10,457 nucleotides of DNA, taken from Mailhella massiliensis (GTDB lineage Bacteria > Desulfobacterota > Desulfovibrionia > Desulfovibrionales > Desulfovibrionaceae). Position numbers and translations under genes: made by a program. The notes beneath the pieces were generated by a model. It was not told the origin of the DNA, did no database searches, and worked only from the letters and a program-made list of their open reading frames with translations. This document shows, in pieces, positions 5,889-10,457 of the stretch (position 1 is its first letter; every line of letters begins with the position of its first letter). The stretch spans positions 1-10,457 of the forward strand of contig NZ_DYZA01000241.1 of assembly GCF_020741395.1 (NCBI RefSeq). The letters run 5' to 3'.

Positions 5889-5951
5889 GATTTTCTCCCC
5901 TCCGGGAAGGGAACTGCCTACCCGGCATGAACTTGCCTGAGCTTAGTACCG

Positions 5952-5988
5952 AAAAGCCGGCCCTCCTTTCCGGAGAAGCCGGCTTTTT
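5952..5988. terminator. intrinsic terminator of the metallophosphoesterase gene (bidirectional form)
   Basis: AAAAGCCGGC (5952-5961) pairs with GCCGGCTTTT (5978-5987). An inner stem CTCC/GGAG (5963-5966 and 5972-5975) continues it, and the T run extends to 5988. The A run on the left arm makes it usable from the minus strand too. Confidence 0.9.
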
Positions 5989-6036
5989 CTGGGGAGATAC
6001 CCTCCATGGAACAGTATGCGAGCTCCTTACCGCAAA

Positions 6037-6071
6037 AGAACCTCGCTCACGGCGGAGGTTCTCCTCTTTTT
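6037..6071. terminator. second terminator, probably shared by hydG and the metallophosphoesterase gene
   Basis: AGAACCTC (6037-6044) pairs with GAGGTTCT (6055-6062) over a 10-nt loop. On the plus side it is followed by CCTC and five T residues (6067-6071). On the minus side the flanking AAAA (6034-6037) gives a T4 run. It is the only clear terminator near the 3' end of hydG, about 170 nt beyond its stop codon. Confidence 0.7.
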
Positions 6072-6230
6072 CCTGAAGACCTCATCCGGAGCAGGCTATG
6101 GACTCACGGCATTTATTCCACAGTACATGCCGAAAACTGCCGCCCCGCGGGAATGTGACTCGCCCTTTCCTCTCCCTGCGCGGGCCCGCCTACGGACACG
6201 GGCAGGCCCCGGCAGCACCGACGGATAATT

Positions 6231-7649
6231 CTAAAAACGCAGATCCCTTTCCCCTGCTTCCAGCCTTTTCAGGTAATCCAAGGTCCGTACTCTGATACTC
6301 TCCCTAGCAATCTGCCCGACTTCCGTCTCTATCATGCGTTCGCCGAGAGCCTTCAGCTCCCCGTCGGCATAATCGAGCAGATATTCCTTGAACGTCAGCA
6401 AGGCGTTGGGCTGGCAGCAGTTGCTGATTTCCCCGCTTTTGGCAAGAGGCATGAAGCGGTCGCCGGTGCGTCCGGAGCGATAGCAGGCCGTACAGAAGCT
6501 CGGCAGGTATCCGTCGCGCACCAGGCCTTTGAGCACGTCTTCCGGCTTACGTTCATCGGCAAGACGGAACTGCGGGGCCTCGCCGGGGACCTCACGGCCG
6601 GGGTGGGCATAGCCGCCTACTCCCACACAGGAACCGGCGCTCATCTGCGACATGCCGATATCCAGAAGCTCACGCCGGAACTCGGCGGATTCCCGCGTGG
6701 TGAGAATCATGCCGGTATAGGGTACGGCAAGGCGCGTCACGGCGATAAGGTGCTTGAAATCGCTGTCGTTCACCAGCTTGTAGGCGGAATAGTCCACCCC
6801 TTCGGCAGGCAGAAGCCGCGGGAAGGAAATGGTGTGCGGCCCTACGCCCGCCACGGCTTCCAGATGCTCGGCATGCATAAGCAGGCCCATCACCTCATAA
6901 TGCCAGTCGTACAGGCCGAAAAGCGCGCCTATGCCCACATCGTCCAGCCCGCCGTGAAGCATGCCGCGATCCATGGCCTCGGTATGCCATTCATAATCGG
7001 CCTTGGGTCCGCCTTTGTGCATGAATTCATAGGTGGGCTTGTGGTAAGTTTCCTGAAAAAGAATGTAGGTCCCCAGCCCGGCTTCCTTGAGCTTGCGATA
7101 GTTTTCCGCCGTAGTGGCGGCAATGTCCACGTTCACGCGGCGTATGGAACCATTGTGCAGCTTCGTGTCGTAAATGGTGCGCATGCACTCCAAGATATAG
7201 TCGATGGGGCAGTTCTTATCGTCTTCCCCGGCTTCCAGAAGAAGTCGCTTATGCCCGAGCTTCTCCAGCGCGAGCACCTCTTCGCGCAGTTCCTCCTGGG
7301 AAAGCCTGCGTCGCACCGTCCTGTTGCTTGCGTGGAACCCGCAGTAACGGCAGTTGTTCACGCAGTAGTCGGAAAGGTACAGAGGCGCGAACATAACGAT
7401 GCGGCGGCCGTAAATATGTTCCTTGATCTTCCGGGCCAGCGCGTACATGCGCTCAAGAATCTCTTTATCCTCCACATAGAGCAGGGCGGCGGCTTCCCTG
7501 TGCGTAAGCCCCTGGTAGGAGGCCGCCTTTTCCAGAATACTTTCCACGACGGCCCTGTTTAGGGCCGCCTTTTTTCCCTCTTCCAGCGAGGACATGATCT
7601 CGGCATGGTCGATGAATTCGTTGGCGTCAAGAGAGCGGATATCGTACAT
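6231..7649 (-). CDS. hydG: [FeFe]-hydrogenase H-cluster maturase, radical SAM protein HydG
   Basis: HydG cleaves tyrosine with S-adenosylmethionine and builds the Fe(CO)2(CN)-cysteine unit used, with HydE and HydF, to assemble the [2Fe] part of the hydrogenase H-cluster. The 472-residue product has the usual family length. It shows the radical SAM CX3CX2C motif C96-C100-C103 (CVNNCRYC) inside a ThiH-like barrel. It also has the HydG-specific C-terminal CX2CX22C cluster site C386-C389-C412, within FCTACYRSGRTGDRFM and CQPNALLTFKEYL. That last feature separates it from ThiH and HydE. The start at 7649 is set by GGGGGA on the minus strand about eight bases upstream; in-frame codons further out lie in the structured leader. 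It stands alone, divergent from the TM1266-family gene; hydE, hydF and the hydrogenase are not in the window. Confidence 0.97.
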   Translation of the reverse strand: MYDIRSLDANEFIDHAEIMSSLEEGKKAALNRAVVESILEKAASYQGLTHREAAALLYVEDKEILERMYALARKIKEHIYGRRIVMFAPLYLSDYCVNNCRYCGFHASNRTVRRRLSQEELREEVLALEKLGHKRLLLEAGEDDKNCPIDYILECMRTIYDTKLHNGSIRRVNVDIAATTAENYRKLKEAGLGTYILFQETYHKPTYEFMHKGGPKADYEWHTEAMDRGMLHGGLDDVGIGALFGLYDWHYEVMGLLMHAEHLEAVAGVGPHTISFPRLLPAEGVDYSAYKLVNDSDFKHLIAVTRLAVPYTGMILTTRESAEFRRELLDIGMSQMSAGSCVGVGGYAHPGREVPGEAPQFRLADERKPEDVLKGLVRDGYLPSFCTACYRSGRTGDRFMPLAKSGEISNCCQPNALLTFKEYLLDYADGELKALGERMIETEVGQIARESIRVRTLDYLKRLEAGERDLRF

Positions 7650-7714
7650 AAAGATTCCCCCGGCGGACAGGCCGCCCCGGTAAAACCGGCCATGGCAGAA
7701 ACTGCCGTTCAGAC

Positions 7715-7762
7715 AAGGCGCCCAAGGGAAAGAAAAGGCGCCTTCCCGCAAGGAAAGGCGCC
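7715..7762. repeat. three AAGGCGCC repeats at exact 20-nt spacing
   Basis: AAGGCGCC occurs at 7715-7722, 7735-7742 and 7755-7762, each 20 nt after the last. The GGCGCC core is its own reverse complement, so any two copies can pair as alternative RNA stems, or each could be a protein site on nearly the same face of the helix. Confidence 0.7.
7733..7762 (-). terminator. terminator-like hairpin in the hydG leader
   Basis: On the minus strand GGCGCCTT (7762-7755) pairs with AAGGCGCC (7744-7737) over a 10-nt loop and is followed by TTTTC. It lies about 85 nt before the hydG start codon, so it would act as an attenuator if functional. Confidence 0.4.
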
Positions 7763-7856
7763 CGGAATACGATACCCCCAGACACAGGGGGCGGGCGGCA
7801 CAGACCTTTCTGCCCGGAACGCACAAAGGCACTCTTCGCAGTCGGGATACCGTAAC

Positions 7857-7876
7857 AAAAAAGCCGCAGAGACGGC
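7857..7876 (-). terminator. short hairpin with T6 run, early hydG leader
   Basis: On the minus strand GCCG (7876-7873) pairs with CGGC (7866-7863) over a 6-nt loop and runs directly into six T residues (7862-7857). The stem is only four GC pairs. It lies about 35 nt after the predicted transcription start. Confidence 0.35.
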
Positions 7877-7915
7877 GCTCCTCCCGGAAGATGAATCCGC
7901 CGGTCGGATGGGGGT

Positions 7916-7943
7916 ATCATACGCTTTCCCAGCAGGGAGGCAA
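7916..7943 (-). promoter_or_regulatory. probable hydG promoter
   Basis: On the minus strand TTGCCT (7943-7938, four of six) and TATGAT (7921-7916, five of six) are spaced by 16 nt. It is the best promoter I could find between the two divergent genes in this orientation. Confidence 0.45.
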
Positions 7944-7994
7944 GAGGGGCCTGCACCCGTTTTCAGAGGCAGGAAACAAGTATGCGCCGCCCAT
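7917..7994 (-). CDS. possible 25-residue small ORF upstream of hydG
   Basis: An ATG at 7994 on the minus strand is preceded by GGGAG at a suitable distance and opens a 25-codon frame, with two Cys and four Pro, ending at a TGA that overlaps the predicted hydG -10 box. If transcribed from further upstream it might be a leader peptide. I recognise no family, and at this length chance is likely. Confidence 0.12.
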   Translation of the reverse strand: MGGAYLFPASENGCRPLLPPCWESV

Positions 7995-8118
7995 GACGCT
8001 CCCTTAATGAAGCCTTTTCGTTCCCTCCTCCTGACCTGAGAAAGGTGCACTCCCTATGTCCGCTTCCCGAAAGTCCGCCCCTGCAGACAGGTACCGCCGG
8101 GCTTTTCTTTCTCATATC

Positions 8119-8147
8119 TTGACAGGCCGCTCCATTGCTGGAAGCAT
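8119..8147 (+). promoter_or_regulatory. possible promoter of the TM1266-family gene
   Basis: A perfect -35 box TTGACA (8119-8124) is followed after 17 nt by AAGCAT (8142-8147), which matches the -10 consensus at only three positions. It would give a leader of about 70 nt. The weak -10 would suit an activated promoter. Confidence 0.35.
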
Positions 8148-8224
8148 CATCCCGCGCTTTTCAAACACTGTGCGCTCCGCCGCCTTCGCGCCCGAAGGTT
8201 CCCCTCAGCCAAAGGATTCTGACC

Positions 8225-8473
8225 ATGGAAGAAAACCGCCTCGGCATCGTCGGCATCATTGTGGAAGATATCGAAGCCTCCGCCGCCCTGAACGCCATTC
8301 TGCACCAGTATGCCGATATCATCGTCGGCCGTCTGGGCATCCCCTACCGCGATCGCGGAGTATCCATCATCTCCCTTGCCGTGGACGGCAGCAATGAGGC
8401 CATTTCCGCCATGACCGGGAAAATCGGCCAGCTGGAACATGTTTCCGTAAAATCCGTCATCACGAAGATGTAG
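8225..8473 (+). CDS. TM1266-family iron-only hydrogenase system putative regulator
   Basis: This 82-residue protein matches the small TM1266 family (TIGR03959), named because its genes sit with the [FeFe]-hydrogenase maturases. Recognisable segments are LGIVGIIVEDIEASAALN, DIIVGRLGIPYRDRGVSII and the C-terminal VSVKSVITKM. Almost the whole protein is one ferredoxin/ACT-like alpha-beta domain. No DNA-binding domain is visible, so 'regulator' is a family label rather than a shown role; ligand sensing or protein binding is as likely. The start at 8225 has AAGGA (8212-8216) eight bases upstream, and longer in-frame starts add unrelated residues. It is divergent from hydG, which fits the family's context, and is followed by a long hairpin and the fumarase genes. 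Confidence 0.9.
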   Translation: MEENRLGIVGIIVEDIEASAALNAILHQYADIIVGRLGIPYRDRGVSIISLAVDGSNEAISAMTGKIGQLEHVSVKSVITKM

Positions 8474-8486
8474 CTGCCCCGCCCTC

Positions 8487-8520
8487 CCCGGCCATGCGCG
8501 ATAAAGGCCGCATGGCCGGG
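8487..8520. terminator. long hairpin after the TM1266-family gene, without T run
   Basis: CCCGGCCATGCG (8487-8498) and CGCATGGCCGGG (8509-8520) form a perfect 12-bp stem over a 10-nt loop, 13 nt after the stop codon. No T run follows on either strand, so it may be a poor terminator, an RNA 3'-end stabiliser or a protein site. Confidence 0.5.
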
Positions 8521-8620
8521 CGCCCGGGGAAGAGCCGAACAAGCGGAAATCTTACTCCAAAACCATCCTCATGGCGAAAAGCATGCCTTGGGAAATCGTT
8601 CCTGCCAAACGGAACGCCGC

Positions 8621-8649
8621 TTTATTTTCCCGGAAAAAAGTCCTATGTT
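8621..8649 (+). promoter_or_regulatory. weak candidate promoter of the fumarase genes
   Basis: TTTATT (8621-8626) and TATGTT (8644-8649) are 17 nt apart in an A/T-rich patch just before the gene. Each matches consensus only partly. The start site would lie about 22 nt before the start codon, which leaves just enough room for the GGGAG site. Confidence 0.22.
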
Positions 8650-8678
8650 GGGGCGAATTCACGCATCCGGGAGATATC

Positions 8679-9524
8679 ATGCGAGAAATTTCCGCCGATC
8701 TCATACGCGACACCGTGGCGCGCCTGGCTGTGGAAGCCTGCTGCAACCTGCCGAAATCCACCTTGGCCGCCATGCGCCGAGCCAGAGAAGAAGAGCTTTC
8801 GCCCACAGGGCGCGACGTGCTCGACCAGCTCATCGAAAACGCAGGCATAGCGGAGACGGAACACGTCCCTCTCTGCCAAGATACCGGGCTGGCCGTGGTC
8901 TTTGCCGAGATAGGGCAGGAGGTGCACATCACGGGCGGACTTTTTGAAGACGCCGTGAATCAGGGCGTGGCCAAAGGCTATACCGAAGGGTATCTGCGCA
9001 AGTCTTCCGTGGAAGAGCCCCTTTTTGAGCGCAGAAACACCGGCGACAACACTCCCGCCGTCATCCATACGCGTCTTGTAGGGGGGGATCGCATCACCCT
9101 TCGCCTCGCCCCCAAGGGAGCGGGCAGCGAGAACAAGGGTGCTCTGTATATGCTCGTGCCCGCAGACGGCATCGAAGGCGTAAAAAAAGCCGTGCTGGAA
9201 ACCGTGCGCCATGCCGGCGCGAGCCCCTGCCCTCCCATGGTCATAGGCGTAGGAATAGGCGGCAACATGGAGCTGGCCTGCCTTTGCGCCAAAAAGGCCT
9301 GCGCGCGCGATGTGGAAAGTCGCAACCCCGATCCGCGCTATGCCAGGCTGGAAGAAGAGCTTCTGGATATGGTGAACAAACTCGGCACCGGCCCGGCCGG
9401 GCTTGGAGGAAGCGTCACCGCCTTCAAGGTGAACGTGGAGTTCTGCGCCACGCATATCGCCTGCCTTCCCGTGGCCGTCAACATCAACTGCAATGCCGCG
9501 CGCCATGCGGAAGCCGTTCTGTGA
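8679..9524 (+). CDS. fumA: fumarate hydratase class I, alpha subunit
   Basis: This 281-residue subunit carries the iron-sulfur half of the oxygen-sensitive class I fumarase, which interconverts fumarate and malate. The family motifs are clear: PLCQDTG (64-70), PCPPMVIGVGIGGNMELA (183-200) and the end block from GPAGLGGSVTAFK to VNINCNAARHAE. Cys66, Cys184 and Cys271 are the likely three ligands of the [4Fe-4S] cluster, judged from spacing within the family. Length is typical for the split two-subunit form. GGGAG (8669-8673) supports the start at 8679. The beta gene follows after nine bases. The related L(+)-tartrate dehydratase alpha subunit (TtdA) cannot be fully excluded, but fumarase is more likely without tartrate genes nearby. 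Confidence 0.93.
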   Translation: MREISADLIRDTVARLAVEACCNLPKSTLAAMRRAREEELSPTGRDVLDQLIENAGIAETEHVPLCQDTGLAVVFAEIGQEVHITGGLFEDAVNQGVAKGYTEGYLRKSSVEEPLFERRNTGDNTPAVIHTRLVGGDRITLRLAPKGAGSENKGALYMLVPADGIEGVKKAVLETVRHAGASPCPPMVIGVGIGGNMELACLCAKKACARDVESRNPDPRYARLEEELLDMVNKLGTGPAGLGGSVTAFKVNVEFCATHIACLPVAVNINCNAARHAEAVL

Positions 9525-9533
9525 GGAAACGCC

Positions 9534-10091
9534 ATGCCTTCCACCCATCATCTGGTCACGCCTCTTTCCAAAGACGACATACGGAAGCTGCACGCGGGCG
9601 ATCTCGCTTTTATCAGCGGTACCATTTACGCGGCTCGAGACGCCGCCCACAAGCGCATGACGGAAGCCCTCGATGCGGGCCTTCCCCTGCCTTTCGATCC
9701 TGAAGGCCAGCTCGTCTATTATGTGGGCCCCTCTCCCGCAAAACCCGGCACCCCCATAGGTTCCGCCGGCCCCACCACCTCCGGCCGCATGGACGCCTAC
9801 ACCCCCCGGCTGTTGAAGCTCGGCCTTGCCGGCATGATTGGCAAGGGCAACCGTTCTCAGGCTGTCATGAACGCCATAAAGGAAAACGTCTGCGTCTACT
9901 TCGCCGCCACGGGCGGGGCCGCAGCGCTCATTGCCCGCTGCATCCGTTCCTATACCGTACTGGCCTGGCCGGAACTGGGGCCGGAAGCTCTGGCAGCCAT
10001 GGAAGTAGAAAACTTCCCCGTCACTGTGGTGGCCGACTGCTTCGGCGTCGACCAGTACGAGGAAGGCAAAAAGCCCTATCAGCACATCTGA
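9534..10091 (+). CDS. fumB: fumarate hydratase class I, beta subunit
   Basis: This 185-residue subunit corresponds to the C-terminal domain of single-chain class I fumarases and completes the active site with the alpha subunit. Visible family motifs are SGTIYAARDAAHKRM (28-42), YVGPSPAKPGTPIGSAGP followed by TTSGRMD, the GKG loop and GGAAALIA. The acidic stretch PEALAAMEVENFPV near the end is also typical. The Shine-Dalgarno GAGGA overlaps the stop codon of the alpha gene, so the two are almost certainly cotranscribed and translationally coupled. The symbol follows the split-subunit naming and does not mean the E. coli FumB isoenzyme. Tartrate dehydratase beta (TtdB) is the main alternative. 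Confidence 0.92.
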   Translation: MPSTHHLVTPLSKDDIRKLHAGDLAFISGTIYAARDAAHKRMTEALDAGLPLPFDPEGQLVYYVGPSPAKPGTPIGSAGPTTSGRMDAYTPRLLKLGLAGMIGKGNRSQAVMNAIKENVCVYFAATGGAAALIARCIRSYTVLAWPELGPEALAAMEVENFPVTVVADCFGVDQYEEGKKPYQHI

Positions 10092-10109
10092 CGCCGCTCA
10101 GACCCGTCT

Positions 10110-10150
10110 CACGCATGGCTGCTCCGTACTCTCCGGGGCAGCCATGCGTG
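10110..10150 (+). terminator. terminator-like hairpin after the fumarase genes
   Basis: A perfect 13-bp stem joins CACGCATGGCTGC (10110-10122) to its complement at 10138-10150 over a 15-nt loop, 19 nt after the stop codon. The tail is CTTTCC, a poor T run, so efficiency is uncertain. Confidence 0.65.
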
Positions 10151-10305
10151 CTTTCCGCCCCTGCATCGTTCTTTCCTGCCCGACGTTTCCCCGGGCGGCG
10201 CTTTCCTCCTCAGAAAAAAAGCGCCCTCCTCCTTTCCAGCTGCGAGCATGTCCCTGCTTTTTTGCCGGCGGACACCTTGCCCCGCTACCCGTCATACGCC
10301 CGCCC

Positions 10306-10334
10306 TTGTAAGGACATGTTGTCCAGCCTGTTTT
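10306..10334 (+). promoter_or_regulatory. possible promoter with an inverted repeat in its spacer
   Basis: TTGTAA (10306-10311) and TGTTTT (10329-10334) are 17 nt apart, and the spacer begins with the perfect inverted repeat GGACA-TGT-TGTCC (10312-10324). The -10 matches consensus at only three positions. If real, the repeat is placed like a repressor or activator operator. Confidence 0.22.
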
Positions 10335-10418
10335 CTCCGTTCGCTTCCGTCCTGTTTCTTACCGAAGCAAGATGCTCTCCCCTCTGCGCCGTTCTCCTTT
10401 GCGCCCTGTGAGACACTA

Positions 10419-10448
10419 TTCACAAAATTATAAAGAAACTGTCATAGT
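10419..10448 (+). promoter_or_regulatory. possible promoter for a gene to the right of the window
   Basis: TTCACA (10419-10424, five of six) and CATAGT (10443-10448, four of six) are 18 nt apart in the AT-rich end of the window. Confidence 0.3.
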
Positions 10449-10457
10449 ATCCTGATT

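Larger units (their letters stand above)
5889..6230. other. 342-nt convergent intergenic region
   Basis: This stretch separates the metallophosphoesterase gene from the convergent hydG gene. It holds two hairpin terminators (5952-5988 and 6037-6071). The remainder (6072-6230) has GC-rich short inverted repeats but no T run, and I see no gene in it on either strand. Confidence 0.7.
7650..7909 (-). promoter_or_regulatory. long structured leader of hydG
   Basis: From the predicted start site near 7909 to the start codon, about 260 nt of minus-strand leader contain many hairpins. In minus-strand order they are GCCG/CGGC with a T6 run (7857-7876), CCCCC/GGGGG (7775-7779 with 7787-7791), the GGCGCC repeats (7717-7762), GGCAG/CTGCC (7694-7706) and CCGGT/ACCGG (7677-7689). 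I could not match it to a riboswitch class I know by eye. An attenuator or RNA-binding-protein target is possible. Confidence 0.4.
10092..10457. other. 366-nt region at the right end
   Basis: No convincing coding frame is present. It contains a terminator-like hairpin after the fumarase genes (10110-10150) and a second hairpin GGCGCTTT/AAAGCGCC (10197-10204 with 10218-10225). A perfect inverted repeat lies inside a possible promoter (10306-10334), and the AT-rich tail carries another possible promoter (10419-10448). The last two point rightward to a gene beyond the window. Confidence 0.55.

Noticed and set aside
7650..8224. Known riboswitch classes (TPP, FMN, cobalamin, SAM, glycine, Moco, T-box) in the hydG/TM1266 region
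   Set aside because: I looked for their conserved core words on both strands and did not find them. This does not exclude rarer or new classes.
9081..9087. Run of seven G in the fumarase alpha gene as a phase-variation tract
   Set aside because: The frame is intact, the encoded residues fit the conserved family sequence, and seven G is short for a phase-variable tract in an essential-type enzyme.
8643..10085. A 480-codon minus-strand frame opposite both fumarase genes
   Set aside because: Both fumarase subunits are unmistakable on the plus strand. The long open antisense frame is expected from GC-rich codon use.
10407..10424. CRP/FNR- or Rex-like site TGTGA-N8-TCACA
   Set aside because: Known sites of these classes have a 6-nt gap. 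The 8-nt gap here and the overlap with a candidate -35 make it a chance near-match.

Overview
The window is GC-rich, densely coding bacterial DNA with strong Shine-Dalgarno sites. The gene content points to a strict anaerobe: HydG, the radical-SAM maturase of [FeFe]-hydrogenase; a TM1266-type 'iron-only hydrogenase system regulator'; and an oxygen-sensitive two-subunit class I fumarase. A Desulfovibrionaceae-like bacterium would fit, but that is inference; no marker gene or rRNA is present. I see no tRNA or rRNA gene, insertion sequence, integrase, CRISPR array or phage gene. This looks like ordinary chromosome rather than an island.

Layout, left to right. (1) A patatin-like phospholipase (+, 166-1086) behind a good sigma70-type promoter and a terminator-like leader hairpin. 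(2) A convergent small TSCPD-domain protein (-, 1232-1558) with its own promoter and terminator. (3) Two tandem paralogous CobW/COG0523 (G3E) GTPases (+, 1874-3118 and 3206-4384). Each has a His-rich metal-binding insert, and a strong terminator lies between them. (4) A 475-nt gap with at most a doubtful minus-strand ORF. (5) A PPP-type metallophosphoesterase (+, 4860-5888). (6) A terminator zone shared with the convergent hydG gene (-, 6231-7649). (7) A 575-nt divergent region holding the long, hairpin-rich hydG leader. (8) The TM1266-family gene (+, 8225-8473). (9) The fumarase alpha and beta genes (+, 8679-9524 and 9534-10091), an obvious translationally close pair. (10) A 366-nt right end with terminator-like hairpins and possible promoters for a gene outside the window.

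Functional links: hydG and the TM1266 gene belong to [FeFe]-hydrogenase biogenesis, yet hydE, hydF and the hydrogenase are not here. The fumarase subunits form one [4Fe-4S] enzyme. The GTPase pair is probably a metal-trafficking (zinc or similar) duplication. The remaining genes are housekeeping or poorly characterised.

None of the coding genes belongs to an unknown family. The least explained signals are in non-coding or repeat structure: the hydG leader with three AAGGCGCC palindromes spaced exactly 20 nt apart, the long identical runs shared by the two GTPase genes, and terminator-like hairpins upstream of several start codons. All coordinates, motifs and stems were read by eye. No folding, database search or alignment was run.
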